A stretch of 64,000 bases of DNA from Isoetes taiwanensis (GCA_021234155.1 JAJEKV010000044.1:10386777-10450776); one strand, 5' to 3'; shown: positions 1 through 11,635, numbered from the stretch's first letter. Notes: generated by a model from the letters alone, not told the origin. Translations and numbers: made by a program.

Positions 1-479
1 GGGATCACCGAGCTAAATCCATGCATCCTAAACCATCGGAAACCAGCTTAAAACATCAGAACCAAGGTGAATTCAAGATACAGGGATCGGATCTGCTTCA
101 TCGGAAGGATAAATTGCAACCTAATTCACTATTAAGTTGCTACAGTGTTTTCGGCATTCCCATTGCTACAGTAACTGTGGAAATCATAAGTTCAATGGTT
201 GTCTAAGTCTTATGACCATTGTTATTTAAATTTGATATTACCTATGTATGTTTGATTGCATTGGAAGGTGAAGTTAAAATCCTTGTATCTCATACATTGT
301 TGAAATTGTTGGTTGAATTTGTCTCTCATACTAACAGGCTATGGCTCTCTGGCTTGTAATCTTCAGTTACAGGCCAGAGTGTCATGACCTTTCAAAATGT
401 AATCCTCGTCCACCCTTTTTTTTAGTAATGGGCTCAAATATCCCACATTCCACATGTTACCAAATCAACAATTGCCAAA

Positions 480-1000
480 TCAACAAATGCCTAATGAATG
501 GATTATGTTAAGGCATATTGTGTACAACATGTTTGGTAAAGCATGAGTCAACAATTTTAAAGTCAACAAGTGTGAATCACCCCTAAGCAAAAGTTTGGCT
601 TTCATTGACCAACATGTTTGGTAAAGCGTAAGTCAACAATTTTCAAGTCAACAAGTGTGAAGCACCCCCAAACATTTGGTAGAGCATAAGTCAACAACTT
701 TGACCTATGCTATTGAATGGATTATGTTAAGGCATATTGTGTACAACATGTTAAGTAAAGCGTGAGACAACAATTTTCAAGTCAACAAGTGTGAATCACC
801 CCCAAGCATTTGGTAAAGCGTAAGTCAACAATTTTGACCTATGCTATTCTATGCATTATGTTAAGGCATATTGTGTAAGTCAACAATTTTCAAGTCAACA
901 AGTGTGAATCACCCCCAAGCAAATGTTTGACTTTCATCGACCAACATGTTTGGTGAAGCGTAAGTCAACAATTTTGAAGTCAACAAGCAATTTACACTAA
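480..1000. repeat. Diverged tandem repeat, roughly 100-140 bp period
   Basis: The phrases 'aagtcaacaattttcaagtc' and 'aacaagtgtgaatcaccccc', together with 'catgtttggtaaagcgtaag' and 'attatgttaaggcatattgt', recur four or five times with small indels. The unit length is irregular, so the array is old. No coding frame is visible. Bases 1-479 are AT-rich and contain no gene I can support. Confidence 0.8.
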
Positions 1001-1208
1001 TTAATTACAATTACAATTACTAAACAAGTGCCAAGCCATCATCTTATGGTCATTTCAAGGTAATTACATTTCACTTCGTATCCTACTAAATCATTACGAT
1101 TAAGATTCTAATGGTACGAAAATCATAAAATCGTAGCCTACGAAATTTATTTCACGCCAGCCTTTATACGGTCGTGAGGGAGAAGTATCGTCCAATTCTC
1201 CCAACAAA

Positions 1209-1718
1209 ATGCCGAAGCGCTGCCGCTCCCGCTCTGCTTCCCCTGCCCCTGCCCCTGCCAAACGCCAGGAATTGATTCCTTTGCCAGAGCTCTTCGCGAG
1301 GTATGCTATAGGTTCTTGGCTAATTCCGCTTGAAGAGCCACCAGAAGACCTCCAAGATTTTTGCCCAACCAAGATTGTAGAAAGCCCCGAGCCTTCTCAG
1401 GATACCTGCTCTGACTCCACAAGCTCTGATTTCACTCCTGAAACATCCACAGAGGTGGATTCTTCTGAGCTCCAGTCTTCTGACACAGATTCTTCAGAGG
1501 TGGATTCTTCTGAGCTCCAGCCTTTTGATTCAGAAGATGAGGTCTGGAGCGAATTTTCGGGAACCAGCGAAGAAGAAGACCCGGACCCAGAGGAAGCTGA
1601 AGATTTTTTTGAATTTCAGAATTGGCTCCAGAGTAAGTCGCATGCTTTTCATTTTTTGCTTTCTTTGACATATTACAGCTTTCTAACTTTCTGAATTTTT
1701 CTTACAGATGAGGCCTGA
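1209..1718 (+). CDS. Small acidic Ser/Glu/Asp-rich protein, two exons, unrecognised family
   Basis: Exon 1 (1209-1632) starts with a basic, Ser/Pro/Ala-rich stretch (MPKRCRSRSASPAPAPAKR) and then becomes strongly acidic, with repeated 'DSSEL' and 'SSEVDSSEL' blocks at about residues 75-110. A consensus donor (GTAAGT, 1633) and a pyrimidine-rich acceptor (cttacag, ending 1707) define a 75-bp intron; splicing adds three codons before TGA at 1716-1718, giving 144 residues. Read through without splicing, the frame would give 161 residues. I do not recognise the protein. The basic head and acidic tail would suit a nuclear protein, or an accessory protein of a mobile element such as the transposase-like gene at 2.6-4.4 kb on the other strand. 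Both roles are inference. Confidence 0.55.
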
Positions 1719-1789
1719 AGACCCTGAAGACCCTTTTTTGTTTATAGATCTTTGCTTCCTTTTTTTTTCTTTTGATTACAAGTTCTTTT

Positions 1790-2440
1790 GAAACAGGCCT
1801 TTTGTGCCTTTGTAAATTTTTGAAAAATACATGCTATAGGCCTTGTGCCTTCAGTTTAATCCAGGCCTTATGTCTTTTGTTTAATCCAGGCCTTAGTGCC
1901 TTTGATTGTAATGGCCTTGTGCCGACTGTAATCCAGGCCTTGTGCCTTCTGTAATCCAGGCCTTAGTGCCTTCTTTAATGTGGATGATGGCCTTGTGCCT
2001 TTCTCTTACGATTTTGTACTGTTTTAATCAATTGGTTTTTTTTATACCTTTTGTAAATTTTTGAAAAACACATGCTATAGGCCTTGTGCCTTCAGTTTAA
2101 TCCAGGCCTTGTGCCTTTTGTTTAATCCAGGTCGTAGTGCCTTTGATTGTAATGGCCTTGTGCCTTCTGTAATCCAGGCCTTAGTGCCTTCTTTAATGTG
2201 GATGATGGCCTTGTGCCTTTCTCTTTTGATTTTGTACTTATATGTTTTAATCAATTGGTTTTGTTATACCTTTTAAATTTGTGGTTTTGTTATACCTTGT
2301 GCCTTGTGTAAATTTGTGCCTTGTGCCTTTTTCTAATTCTATTGTACTTACATGTTTTACCTTGTAAATTGGTTTTGTTATACCTTGTACTTAGATGTTT
2401 TACCTTGTAAATTGGCCTCAGTGCCAAGTCTGTATACCAG
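1790..2440. repeat. GGCCTTGTGCC-rich minisatellite with a 241-bp higher-order duplication
   Basis: The words 'aggccttgtgcc' and 'aggccttagtgcc' recur about every 20-40 bp. A longer block beginning 'ttgtaaatttttgaaaaa' occurs at 1810 and again at 2051, an offset of 241 bp. A shorter echo built on 'ggttttgttataccttgt' runs to about 2440. Open frames here only reflect the repeat. Confidence 0.85.
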
Positions 2441-2617
2441 CAATTTAAAATAATATGAAACACCAACAATTGAAATTGATTGAAATTTGGAATTCATTCA
2501 ACATTCAAGTACAAAATTTTGTAACTGAAGCATAAAAAATGAGAATGCAAAATACGAAAACTTCTTTATATTCATAAAAGTACTGATATAGTACCCTTTA
2601 CACAATTGCTCTTTCCA

Positions 2618-4424
2618 CTATTCCAACAACGTGGGAAGCCTCTCTAGAATATCTTGTTCTTCTTTGGCACTTAGAGTGTAAACCACTCCCCGCTTAACAA
2701 CGTGCAACCTGACTTTGTTCTTTGCAATTTGAGTGGCATAAACAATTGCTTTATTTCCTCTACAAAACTTGTAGCTGGATTTACAATTCACCAACTTCTC
2801 ATAGTATGTCCCGCCTTTCACAAACTTCTGCCCTTGCATATCTACAAAGTCTTCTAACACCAAGTACTTAGCTTTGGTACATAGGATAAGGTAGAATTTC
2901 ACATTCTCATGATTGTTATTTAGAGCCACCACTGCAAAGACATCACCTATAGATACTTGCATACTACATAAGTCAGCGCTGCCAATATATACTTCTTCTC
3001 CTTCATCATGTACTTCTTCTTCAATAATAGCTTTGATGGGCTGTACCACAACTAGTTCAAACTTCTTAGTATATGATGCATTGGGGTAAGATTCCCAATT
3101 CAAATCTAAACAATCTGTGCAAAAGCAAGAGAGGTTTCTGACCTGTAAATGTGTCATGTGATTTGAACACCCATGGAAACAATGAAGGTTTCTAGATCCT
3201 TCAATAGGACGTGCTTCCGACTGATTTTTTCTGTCCACTTGTCCTATTTCAACCTCTCAAAAAGTTCTACTTACAGTTTGAATCTTCTTTTTATATGTTG
3301 TGGGTCTTTGCTTTGTTGACATGTCTTTGCTTTTAGCCATTCCACCACCTCGTGTGCATTGGTCATCTTGCTGCCCTTCAACTGTGCTGCTCTCAAAGCC
3401 CTCTAAAGTTGGTGGGGGAAGGACCCACTTCAGCAATGTAAAGTGGTGGGGGCAGGACCCATCTGGGTGTGTTGTAAAGTGTCACATGTCCGATAGGACG
3501 CTGCCTTGTGGCGTGACGTTAAAATCTCTTCTTCTTCTTCTTCTTCTTTATTACTGCTCCTGCACCATCATGTTTTTCCTCATGGCCAGAGCACCAAAAG
3601 TTCCACATCATGTCTAAACCTGTTAAAGATTTGAATCTAGCATCAAAGTAAAATGATTTTTTACCTTTGAATTGTGAGGCTGCACCATCTGAGAAGACAT
3701 AATGCTTCTTCAAAGTGATTTCCTTCTCTTGTAAGAGAAAGCAATGTTGCACAAACAAATAATCATGTTTTCTGTCATCAGATATATAAAAATATTCTTC
3801 CTTGATCATTTCTTGTGTCTCAGGATCCCTTCTATATATGAGGTGCACAAGAATAGTGATCTGCTCATTATGCCAATGCTTGGACTGGACTTCATTCTGC
3901 TTCTTGAAAGAGTAATTCTCTGCAAAGTCAACCACTGATACAATAGTATCATCAGCAAACCTATTCAGTAGTTGTCTAAACATGGCTTGCTGCCATTTAT
4001 ACCTGAAATTATGTGTCAAAAGTTTCCATCAAAACATTGGGTGAAGTCTGTAAATATTGATGCTCAATTCTTTTTTTGGGTTTTCCATTTTTATCCTTAC
4101 CAATTTCAATGTAGTCTATGTTCTCCCAAGTGATTTTTGAGGTACTGTCCTTTGTTTCTTCTTTTGGACACTTTTCCATTTTGTCCACACCACATTTCTT
4201 TGTTGGGTTCGACAAGCATGCTTTATTGTGCCCTCCTCACCTTGGGGCTTTGGGCAAACCATGCTTCTCCACATGTCCTTTGTTAGGCGCCAAACATGTC
4301 TTGATGCATTGCACCCTACTTGGCTTGCCGTGTGGTCACATATCTTGCACTCACAGGTGCAATCTGCACCGTGCACCATGGACTTTTTCCTCATGTTCTT
4401 CACCCCTTCCCTCAGCATTGACAT
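2618..4424 (-). pseudogene. DDE-type transposase-like gene, broken
   Basis: Four minus-strand segments in different frames read as one protein. The first (4424-4210) has a Cys-rich N-terminus (CTCECKICDH, MVCPKP). The second (4215-4009) is Lys-rich. The third (4019-3530) contains HNFRYKWQQ, VVDFAENY, EVQSKHW, YVFSDGAASQFKGKKS and HDGAGAVIK. The fourth (3238-2618) starts with GSRNLHCFHG and ends at a natural stop. Asp in DFAENY and in SDGA, with the later acidic positions, fits a DDE/D catalytic core as in cut-and-paste transposases; I cannot name the superfamily. At least two frameshifts occur. A (ctt)n tract at about 3525-3548 and some 280 bp of noncoding sequence, possibly an intron or insertion, separate the last two segments. 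Confidence 0.6.
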
Positions 4425-4429
4425 CCTCT

Positions 4430-5079
4430 CATGATAGACGCAACAGCGGTATTGAATTCAGGATAGCTTTCTGACAAAGTAAGGCTTTAATTTCTCGAAG
4501 AAGGCTCTGCTTAATTTGAACATCACGGATTGTCTTACTTGAAACTAGTGAAGAAGTGCAATGCGGAGAATAAGAATAGAAAACTACTTAGTAAATGCTA
4601 ATGCTAATACCACTAGAAAAACAAGCGCTAATGAATAGCAACTTAGAACTAATTACTGATTCCATTAGCATTACAACATAACCCTTAGCAAACTAAACCA
4701 CTAACCGGTGCTAGGACATTGGGATGAAAGCATTGCTAATCTGTAGTGGTAGATGGTGCTTCACTAACTAGAGATTAAGTTTAGTGCTACTGTCATTTAC
4801 AAAATCACTAATAGTGGCATTAACATCAACACAATTACTAAAAGTGGCACCAACATTATAAAGGTGAGAAACCTTAGCACTATATCAAAAAATGATCCAT
4901 TATCAACCATCAATAGCACTAAACTTGCTACCACGAGAAGAAGCGTCTTGATTAATTCCATTAGCGACGAAATTCATATTAGAATCAATACTTCAAAACT
5001 TATAAAAATATTAGTATTAGTAAGCGTAAAAAGAGACTGGTAAAAATTGATCTACGGATAGTATACGGCTCACATCAAG
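4430..5079. other. AT-rich intergenic DNA, no gene seen
   Basis: Short words such as 'agcactaa' and 'actaatagtggca' recur irregularly, but no regular array or coding frame is visible. Confidence 0.6.
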
Positions 5080-5660
5080 GTAATGTGTTGGATGCTTAGG
5101 ATGTTTTCCTCTACCGGATCGGCGTCCTCGAAGTTAGGCGAAACTTCGGTGTAGTTTGTCCAATAATCCACAACTTTTCAATCACTTCTTGGCTCGGGGA
5201 ATCCTTTCTCTTCTTCCTTCCCCAAGAGCCCACAATGCGTTTTTATTACTAATTGCAACACGGTGCTTCTTAGCTCTGGAACAATTCCTTGGATGAATTC
5301 CTAAAGCCTTGGCGACTAATCTTTTTGCCGCCATGCACTTTCCCAAGTGCCATGACTAATCTTTGCTCTTTTTCTTTGCTAATTTGTCATTGGACTCCCC
5401 TCCTTTCACATGTTGTTTGGTTTCTTGGATGCTACCGAACAATTTCACTAGTGGACAATCTTTTCCTTATCGGACACCTGCAACTTTTGCATAACTTTCT
5501 TTGTTCTCCACTAGATGCCATACTTTTTTTTCAGTGCGTAGACATCGAACACATCAAATCCAAAACGTTTTTTGTGATTATGGATGCTGCATGTTGCAAT
5601 TGCTTTTTTGAGTGCTCAATACTCCAATCTAAATTTTCATTTGACAATTGTTGCCTCATC
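5080..5660 (-). pseudogene. Decayed unidentified reading frame, probably mobile-element derived
   Basis: Minus-strand translation gives protein-like stretches interrupted by stops and frame changes, for example WHLVENKESYAKVAG, DCPLVKLFGSIQETK, KCMAAKRLVAKALGIHPRNC, RAKKHRVAISNKNALWALG and VVDYWTNYTEVSPNFEDADP. Their order and composition suggest a once-continuous frame. The plus-strand open frame over the same interval (5289-5726) has no convincing protein features and looks like a shadow. I do not recognise the family. An old transposable-element protein is the simplest reading. Confidence 0.35.
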
Positions 5661-5881
5661 TTGCTTGCTCTTTGTCGTTTCTGCCTCCTGTCTTCGTCAT
5701 TAGTCATTGGATCACAAGAAGCCTGAACAAAAAATGGATGGAAAGAAAGAAACGAGATCTCTCTCCCTCGAGAAAGGGGGAATCAACCACCCCCCGATAT
5801 TCTCGTTAATTTTGAATTTCCCTCTTCCCATAATACTAAAAAATAGTGTTAATTTGGGTGGACAAAAGGACACTAAAAATG

Positions 5882-7098
5882 AGAGGCCGTAATATGCGAG
5901 GACCCTACCTCTGCCCATCTTGTCATTTGTTGCTCGAGGATCTCGACGAGGAGCTTTGTAAACACTCAGCTGATCATGATGGTCCGATAATTGGCCGGGC
6001 AGTGTGGGTCTCTTGCTTTGTAGATTGGGATAATTATCCCTACTAGTGGTCCACTGCGGGGGAGAAACCTTCTTGCAATGCCCTGTTGAACATGGTTATT
6101 AGTACCAGTGCCGTGGATGGTCCTGCCCACTTGAGTAACTCTGCCTGTATGCCATTGAGGTCTTGCGCTTTTTCATTGGCTAAATGCTGCAGCCCCTGTG
6201 CTACCTCCGCCTCTGTGATTTCTAGCACCGGGCCTTACTATGGGGGTAATGCTGCCTGTTCACCCTCAGGATTGTAGGGTTGTTGTAGGTATTGCCCTCA
6301 CTGCTCGGGGGTGATGTTTCCTGTGGGTGGCACTGGCCTTCTGAGCACCCTTCGCCAGAAGGTCCTGGGATGATGTTCCAAAAATTTCATGTTGATGGGC
6401 CGCAATGTACCTGGCCTTTCTAGCCTTAAGGGAAATGCGATATTGCATGACCGCGTTCGAGCGTAGAGCAGGTTCTGTGACTTGGCGGAGCAAGCATTTG
6501 CATTCCTTGTACTCAGCATCAAACCACTGGTTACGTGGGCCCCTAAGGTTCGTCGGGGGCGGCTTCTCCCAAAACATCTTTCTGCAGCAGCCCCGAGGAT
6601 GTCAATGGGCCTGTCTTCCTGTTGCTCCCATGTAGAGCACTGTAGAATGCTTGCCAGATCCTCCATGAGCATCTGGGAGTAAGCATGAGCATGCTTATAG
6701 TCCAATCGAAGCTGGGGCATGCGAGGAGGTGTTGTAGAGGTGGTTGGAGCAACCTGCCAAGCCAGCTGCAAGTAGAGTGACAGATGGTCTGAGTCCACCT
6801 CCTCATCCCTACTGTCCGTTCCCACTTGGAAGTGCTTGACGGTATGCATGTCTTGCTCGGCCACCAATACGTAGTCCACCACACTGGACCCTTCTTCCGG
6901 GTTCTCCTGCCTGCAAGTGTGCTGGCGAGAGGATGGCCACTGTGCTAATTCATTGCAAATCACCCGACCAAAGATACTGCAAAACAACAACAGTTGCCTC
7001 CCATAGAACGAGACCTTATTGTTAGTTGATGCACGTGGCCAAGCTCCTTCTGAAGGGCTCAGTTGCAACACATCATCTGCCAAAGGGTTGAATCTCAT
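5882..7098 (-). mobile_element. LINE fragment: endonuclease C-terminal half to early reverse transcriptase
   Basis: The segment 7098-6298 carries late APE-type endonuclease motifs (SVVDYVL, then SDHLSLYLQLAW). The segment 6228-6043 is the entry to RT (NEKAQDLNGIQAELLKWAG), and a third frame from about 6040 to 5882 continues with NYRTIMIS and LLVEILEQQMTRWAE. The copy lacks the endonuclease N-terminus and stops in the RT before the FADD region. Several frameshifts are present. The sequence appears to be of the same LINE family as the copy at 55.1-56.3 kb, which supplies the next RT block (FVDFTKAFDTV). It is non-functional. Confidence 0.8.
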
Positions 7099-8345
7099 GG
7101 GTTGTTATGCTTTGAACGAGCAATAAAGGATGTCTTCTCACTTTAATTTTTAGTTCATTTTTATTTTTGGGTTAACTTTCTGTTAAATTTGTTAACCTAC
7201 CGAAATCTAATCTGAAGATAGAGATTTTAGGTTTAAAAAATTAAGGGAATACTAATTATTTAACTTAACGGAACATTAACCTAACTTGTGGTGTGAATCT
7301 AAAAACCATTAAAAGCTTAATGCAATCCTAACTTAATGGCAGGTGTGAAGGTAACCTAACCAATTGTTTGCGACTAATTCTTTCCATTCCATCAGGCTAT
7401 GAGTTCATGCACTCTGCAAGTTCCGACGCATATTCTATCGGGTACGATTAAGAAAGAAACTGCGAAGTCAGCATCTTTTTTCTTTTGCTACTATCTCCAT
7501 TTGGAATGTTCTCCTCTTATTCCTTTCAACACATTAATCTATACCATTCATACCATATATTCACAACATATTCTTGAAACACCACAAGCTCACCTAGGGT
7601 TTGCCCTTGGGGCAATCCAAAAAGAAAATCCCTTATATAGTAACTTTTGTAAGGAATATTTGCCAAAGCGAAAACAACCATAAGACGAGATAGGGACGAT
7701 GGGCGGCTCGTTTCTTGGCGGCTAGGGCGGTGGACGGAGGAAACTGCCTCCTCTCCAAATCCGGCACTGCTGCTACTGTCTTGATGCCCAAAAAACCAGG
7801 TCGTTGCTAGCAGTGCACCATAAATTTCTTGCTTCCAAAATTTTCCGAAAAAAGATCTGTACAAATTACATATTTCTTCTCCTTTCTGTTGGCCACAATC
7901 GGCTTCTTCGTCTGTGAAACAGGTAACCACAAACGTGGCTCTCTTCTTTGATGCTCTGAATTATGTTCTTGGATATGGTCACGCCGAAAGGGTTTGCTGA
8001 AAGGGATACTGGCCTATAAGGTGAAGAAAAAAAGAGTTTTCTCAGCAAGATTCAGGTTATGGAGAGGAGACAGTATGTTTTTTTTTTTTACAGTGAAAAC
8101 CTTTTGGTCTGAAGAATTTCTTGGAATGAATTTTATATTGCCATTATCTCTTCACTCTTCCTTGCTAGCAGGAAGATCTAGATTTTGCTAAGGATGATAA
8201 AAAAGGTTCAGTTTGGTCAGGAGAATTCTGCATGTTAATCAGAATTACTATTTTAAATTGAAGAGACAGGGATAAAAGAAACATGGCACCGGCTACAATA
8301 TAAAACATGAACAACGGAAGCATCCAGTGTTGTCAGGTATGTTTA
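7099..8345. other. Intergenic DNA, no supported gene
   Basis: Short open frames on both strands (for example 7526-7930 minus and 7399-7683 plus) overlap each other and show no family motif or splice context I can defend. I see no repeat array. Confidence 0.5.
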
Positions 8346-8365
8346 GTACGGTACGGGTATTATAC

Positions 8366-8491
8366 GTACTTAACGTATTAATACCATATGCATACCTCTC
8401 ATTTAAAAAGTACTTTAAATACGTTTTTTGGAATTATAAAATACTTATTAAATACGTAAAATACGTACTTTACGTATATTACGTTAAGTAC
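8366..8491. repeat. Short TACGT-rich inverted-repeat element, MITE-like
   Basis: 'gtacttaacgta' at 8366-8377 has its exact reverse complement 'tacgttaagtac' at 8480-8491. The interior is rich in 'aatacgt' and 'tacgta' words, so the 126-bp interval could fold back on itself. No coding capacity. Confidence 0.55.
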
Positions 8492-8585
8492 TTTTTGTAA
8501 TTTTTTAGAACTATTATTTCTCGTATTGCAGTTGAAATAGTTGCAATAACCTGATCTGCTTGTCAAGCCTCTCAAATTCTGAAGG

Positions 8586-8689
8586 TTGAGATAAATTTTG
8601 GTACTGATGCCACAACGCCTTGGTTGTCCATATGGAGTTGAGAGAAATTTTGGTACTGATGCCAAAATGCCTTGGCCGTCCATATGGAT
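8586..8689. repeat. 52-bp tandem duplication (two copies)
   Basis: A block containing 'aaattttggtactgatgcca' and 'gtccatatgga' occurs twice with a 52-bp offset (8586 and 8638) and a few substitutions. It lies just beyond (in minus-strand sense, downstream of) the PF16-like exons. Confidence 0.8.
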
Positions 8690-9104
8690 TTGATATGCTC
8701 AAATACTGCTATGTTTGAGCATATGGTTCTCCAAACGTGCTTCTTCAGGTATCGATCAAGATTCCCTGCATGAGACCTGCACAAAGAAAACAAGCATCCT
8801 AGCAGTTGCATGGTGTATAGCATGAAAGATAGGCCAACTAAAATTGTAGAAAAATGCTAATCTATTGGGTACTGGTTCTCTAACATATATCCTACTAACT
8901 GGAATCAGAAGATTTTTGCTTCTTCCTTCTGCTGGCTACCTTATCAACCTCTCAGCATGGAAGCTGTCCGGATAAAGGCAATTTCCACTTAGAAGGTGCA
9001 TGTCATCATAGCATGCAGAGCATATATATGGCTGCACTTAGTCTTCTATTAGCCCATACACATTAATGCAAGAAATTGTCAAAATAAAGTCATATACAAT
9101 ATAC

Positions 9105-10206
9105 CTGTGCACACAACACAAGCAATGCCACCGCCCCTGCATCAATAACGTTTTGTGCAAGTTTTCCATTATGTCTAGCAATATTGCTTATTGCAGTAGC
9201 ACCAACTTCTTTAACAGATGGATCAAATTCTTCAAGGCAGAGGACTAAATGCCCTAATGCACCTGAATCAATGACAAACTGTGCTAATTGAGATGTATGC
9301 TTAGAGACTGTGCGAAAGACAGTAGCTTCTGCTCTTCCACAGTAATAATTCTGCTCCCTATTTAAGTAGAAATACTAAAGGAGTCAGAATCACAGAAGGG
9401 ACAGTATATTACCAGTTAATTTATTTTACTACACTATTTCATACACCTGACCTCAAAGAAAATAAAAGCTGTTCAAGAATGTTATGTGAAATTACAGCTT
9501 TAGCCAACACTTCACTATAATTTGCAATTCGTCCAAGACCAAGGGCTGATGTCTGTTGTATTTCAGGTACACTATCAATCAAAGGAGGCCGTAAAAGTGG
9601 TGCCACTCCAGCTGTATGAAGAATCTCAACATTCTGTATCAAAACAGTAAACTTAGTAAATCGTATTCATGAAGCAAAAGATGTTAAATGGCTTTGAGGG
9701 GAGCTATGAACAGATGGGATGTAGTAAACTTCATTGGAAAACAAAGCATATACATTTTCTCTCGATCAAGCTACCATGTCTATATCAACAAACGTTGTAT
9801 GTTACCAAATTAATAGGAAGCTGTATTCCCGGGGTGTTTGATGGTCTGCCATTAGTGAACAAATGAATGCACAAATTGTCCTCGTTCTTTCCACATCCCA
9901 GAGCTGGTCTGCCTTGTAATTGAGCAGCCAAAGTGCGAGCCTAAAATATCAATCTGTCTAATCACAGAATGATCAGAACTTGATTAGCCTGTTCAAAGTG
10001 CTACCCACTTGTGATGGCAAAATCATGAACATGAACTATGTGAAACATTGTATTCGTTATGCATATTATTTACAGGAGCTAATCTACATTAAATTCTAGG
10101 ATCTAACCCGGGGATTGCTCGACAGCTCTGCAACAGCATGGGAAAATGAAGTTCGGGCTTTCTGATATGACTCAAGTATTTGAAGTACTTGGCGAGTTGT
10201 CGCCAT
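9105..10206 (-). CDS. PF16/SPAG6-like armadillo-repeat flagellar protein, 5' exons only
   Basis: Three minus-strand exons join in phase: 10206-10108 (starts MATTRQVLQILESYQKAR), 9633-9452 (starts NVEILHTAGVAPLL; includes EIQQTSALGLGRIANY) and 9357-9105 (includes LAQFVIDSGALGHLVLCLEE and DPSVKE, ends GAVALLVLCAQ). All junctions are GT-AG. This order matches the N-terminal third of SPAG6/PF16, a central-apparatus protein of motile '9+2' axonemes built of armadillo repeats, normally about 500 residues. Here about 178 residues are supported. The stretch around 9340-9310 (YYCGRAEATVFRTVSKHT) is more diverged than its surroundings. No convincing further exons appear below 9105, apart from a weak acceptor-preceded candidate near 8779-8690. 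The gene is therefore truncated, or its next exons are highly diverged. Confidence 0.85.
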
Positions 10207-11379
10207 CTATCTCCAGAGTACCCTGTTCTCTCTGCATTAGATTTCTAATCCTTAGCTTAACAGCATAGTTCTTATATGCATGAGACATAAATCAAAATGC
10301 GCAAAACAATCAAACCTACAACCCTCTTGAGGGCTATTGACTACTCGTGAATCTTTCTTTACAGCCAGCAGAACATAGAAATGTGCTTTCCAAGCTGGCC
10401 AATGCACGGACATAATGGTGAGAACCGAACATAATCATGCCTTGAAAAAGAAAAGGTTTCTACAAATCTGGCTTCGCAATGCACCAGGAGCCGAAATGCA
10501 CCAGCCGGATGATTCAAAAGCTCCGCCACTTTCGATCTGCCTTGCCAGTTACCCGGTTGGAACATCGGGTGATACAAACGGCCGGTGACCGCCCGATTCT
10601 GAGAGAATAAATGGGTTTTTAGCGGTCCAAAGATATCCACGGATATATTCTAGCATATACCCAGAATATACCATGTTTGCCCCCCTGGCAGCAACCCAAA
10701 AATCTTTTCGAACATTGGCCTAAGTTCGCCTAATTAATCCAAGTTGCTTTTCCATGCTATTTTAGAGTGCCCAATTTACTCGCCATTAATCCAAGGTGAT
10801 TTTCAATGCTATTTTAGCACACCCAGTTAATCCAAATGGCTTCTCGGACCAATTGGCTTTAGGTTAAAGTTATAGATGCCCAATGTATCCAAATGGTTTC
10901 TCGATCAAAATTTTCAATGTTACATCAATAATTGCTGCTAGTTGTTAATTTTCAATTGTTGCTTCCTGATTTCCAAGATGCCATTTGGGGTGCAAATATC
11001 AACACAATTATATTTTACAAAAAACTTATCGCGGCGGCCAAGGCCGCCGCGAACCCGCCGCGAACGTTTCTCTTCCCCAACTCGTCTATACATGCTAGAA
11101 CATGCAGAATTTGAACCTGCATTTTGTTGCCTTGTGTTCAGTGCCCGCACGATAGAAGAATATTGACCATAACGACTCGTTACGAAAGATGTTTTGCATT
11201 AAATCAAAAGAATCTAAGTTCCGAACATAAAAAAAGAATCTAAGTTCCGAACATACAAAAATTGAACTGTGTTTGAGCATGGGGAATTCTAACCTCTGTA
11301 GTTTAAGGAGCCCTAAAAATACTGCTCCATGGATAGATCTAAACTTAAGTCTTTAGGCCACTCGAAGCAAAATAGAAAG
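10207..11379. other. Region upstream of the PF16-like gene with short repeats
   Basis: No supported gene. A roughly 50-bp block beginning 'attaatccaa' and containing 'atgctattttag' occurs twice between about 10734 and 10822. Positions 11031-11050 form a GC-rich hairpin (GCGGCGGCC-aa-GGCCGCCGC). 'aatctaagttccgaacata' occurs twice near 11210-11255. The minus-strand frame at 10359-10640 shows no recognisable domain. Confidence 0.6.
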
Positions 11380-11635
11380 GCATATTCACACGGGGGGTGA
11401 CTCCGGGCAACGAGAGCTGTTGGATCGGCATATTCACCCCTTATTCCTTAATCTACACCGTACGTAAAGTTCCTCGTTTGTGGGGTATGCAAGTACAAAA
11501 TTTGCTATACTGTATAACAAGATTCGCAAAATACTATAAGATTTCAAGCAGAATACTATATGGTGTTGATTTTGTACGTGCAAAATACAATTATGAGGGC
11601 TCTTGCTGCCTACGTCACCCCCCGTGTGAATATGC
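11380..11635. mobile_element. 256-bp foldback/MITE-like element with 21-bp perfect terminal inverted repeats
   Basis: Bases 11380-11400 (starting 'gcatattcacacgggggg') are the exact reverse complement of 11615-11635, and weaker complementarity continues inward for about 20 bp. A partial extra copy of the terminus ('gcatattcacccc') sits near 11429. There is no coding capacity and I cannot see a clear target-site duplication. Size and structure fit a non-autonomous DNA transposon. Confidence 0.75.

Noticed and set aside
480-1000. Possible CRISPR or satellite centromere array
   Set aside because: Irregular unit length and only a few copies; an old tandem repeat.
5289-5726. Plus-strand open frame of 145 codons, hydrophobic
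   Set aside because: No family motif; the opposite strand has better protein-like sequence.
6298-7098. Stand-alone protein-coding gene
   Set aside because: It is the endonuclease part of a truncated LINE, with frameshifts and no start context.
7526-7930. Minus-strand frame of 134 codons
   Set aside because: Mixed composition, no recognised motif, and overlapped by other frames.
10359-10640. Minus-strand frame of 93 codons upstream of the PF16-like gene
   Set aside because: No domain, no splice link to the gene; most likely 5' flanking DNA.
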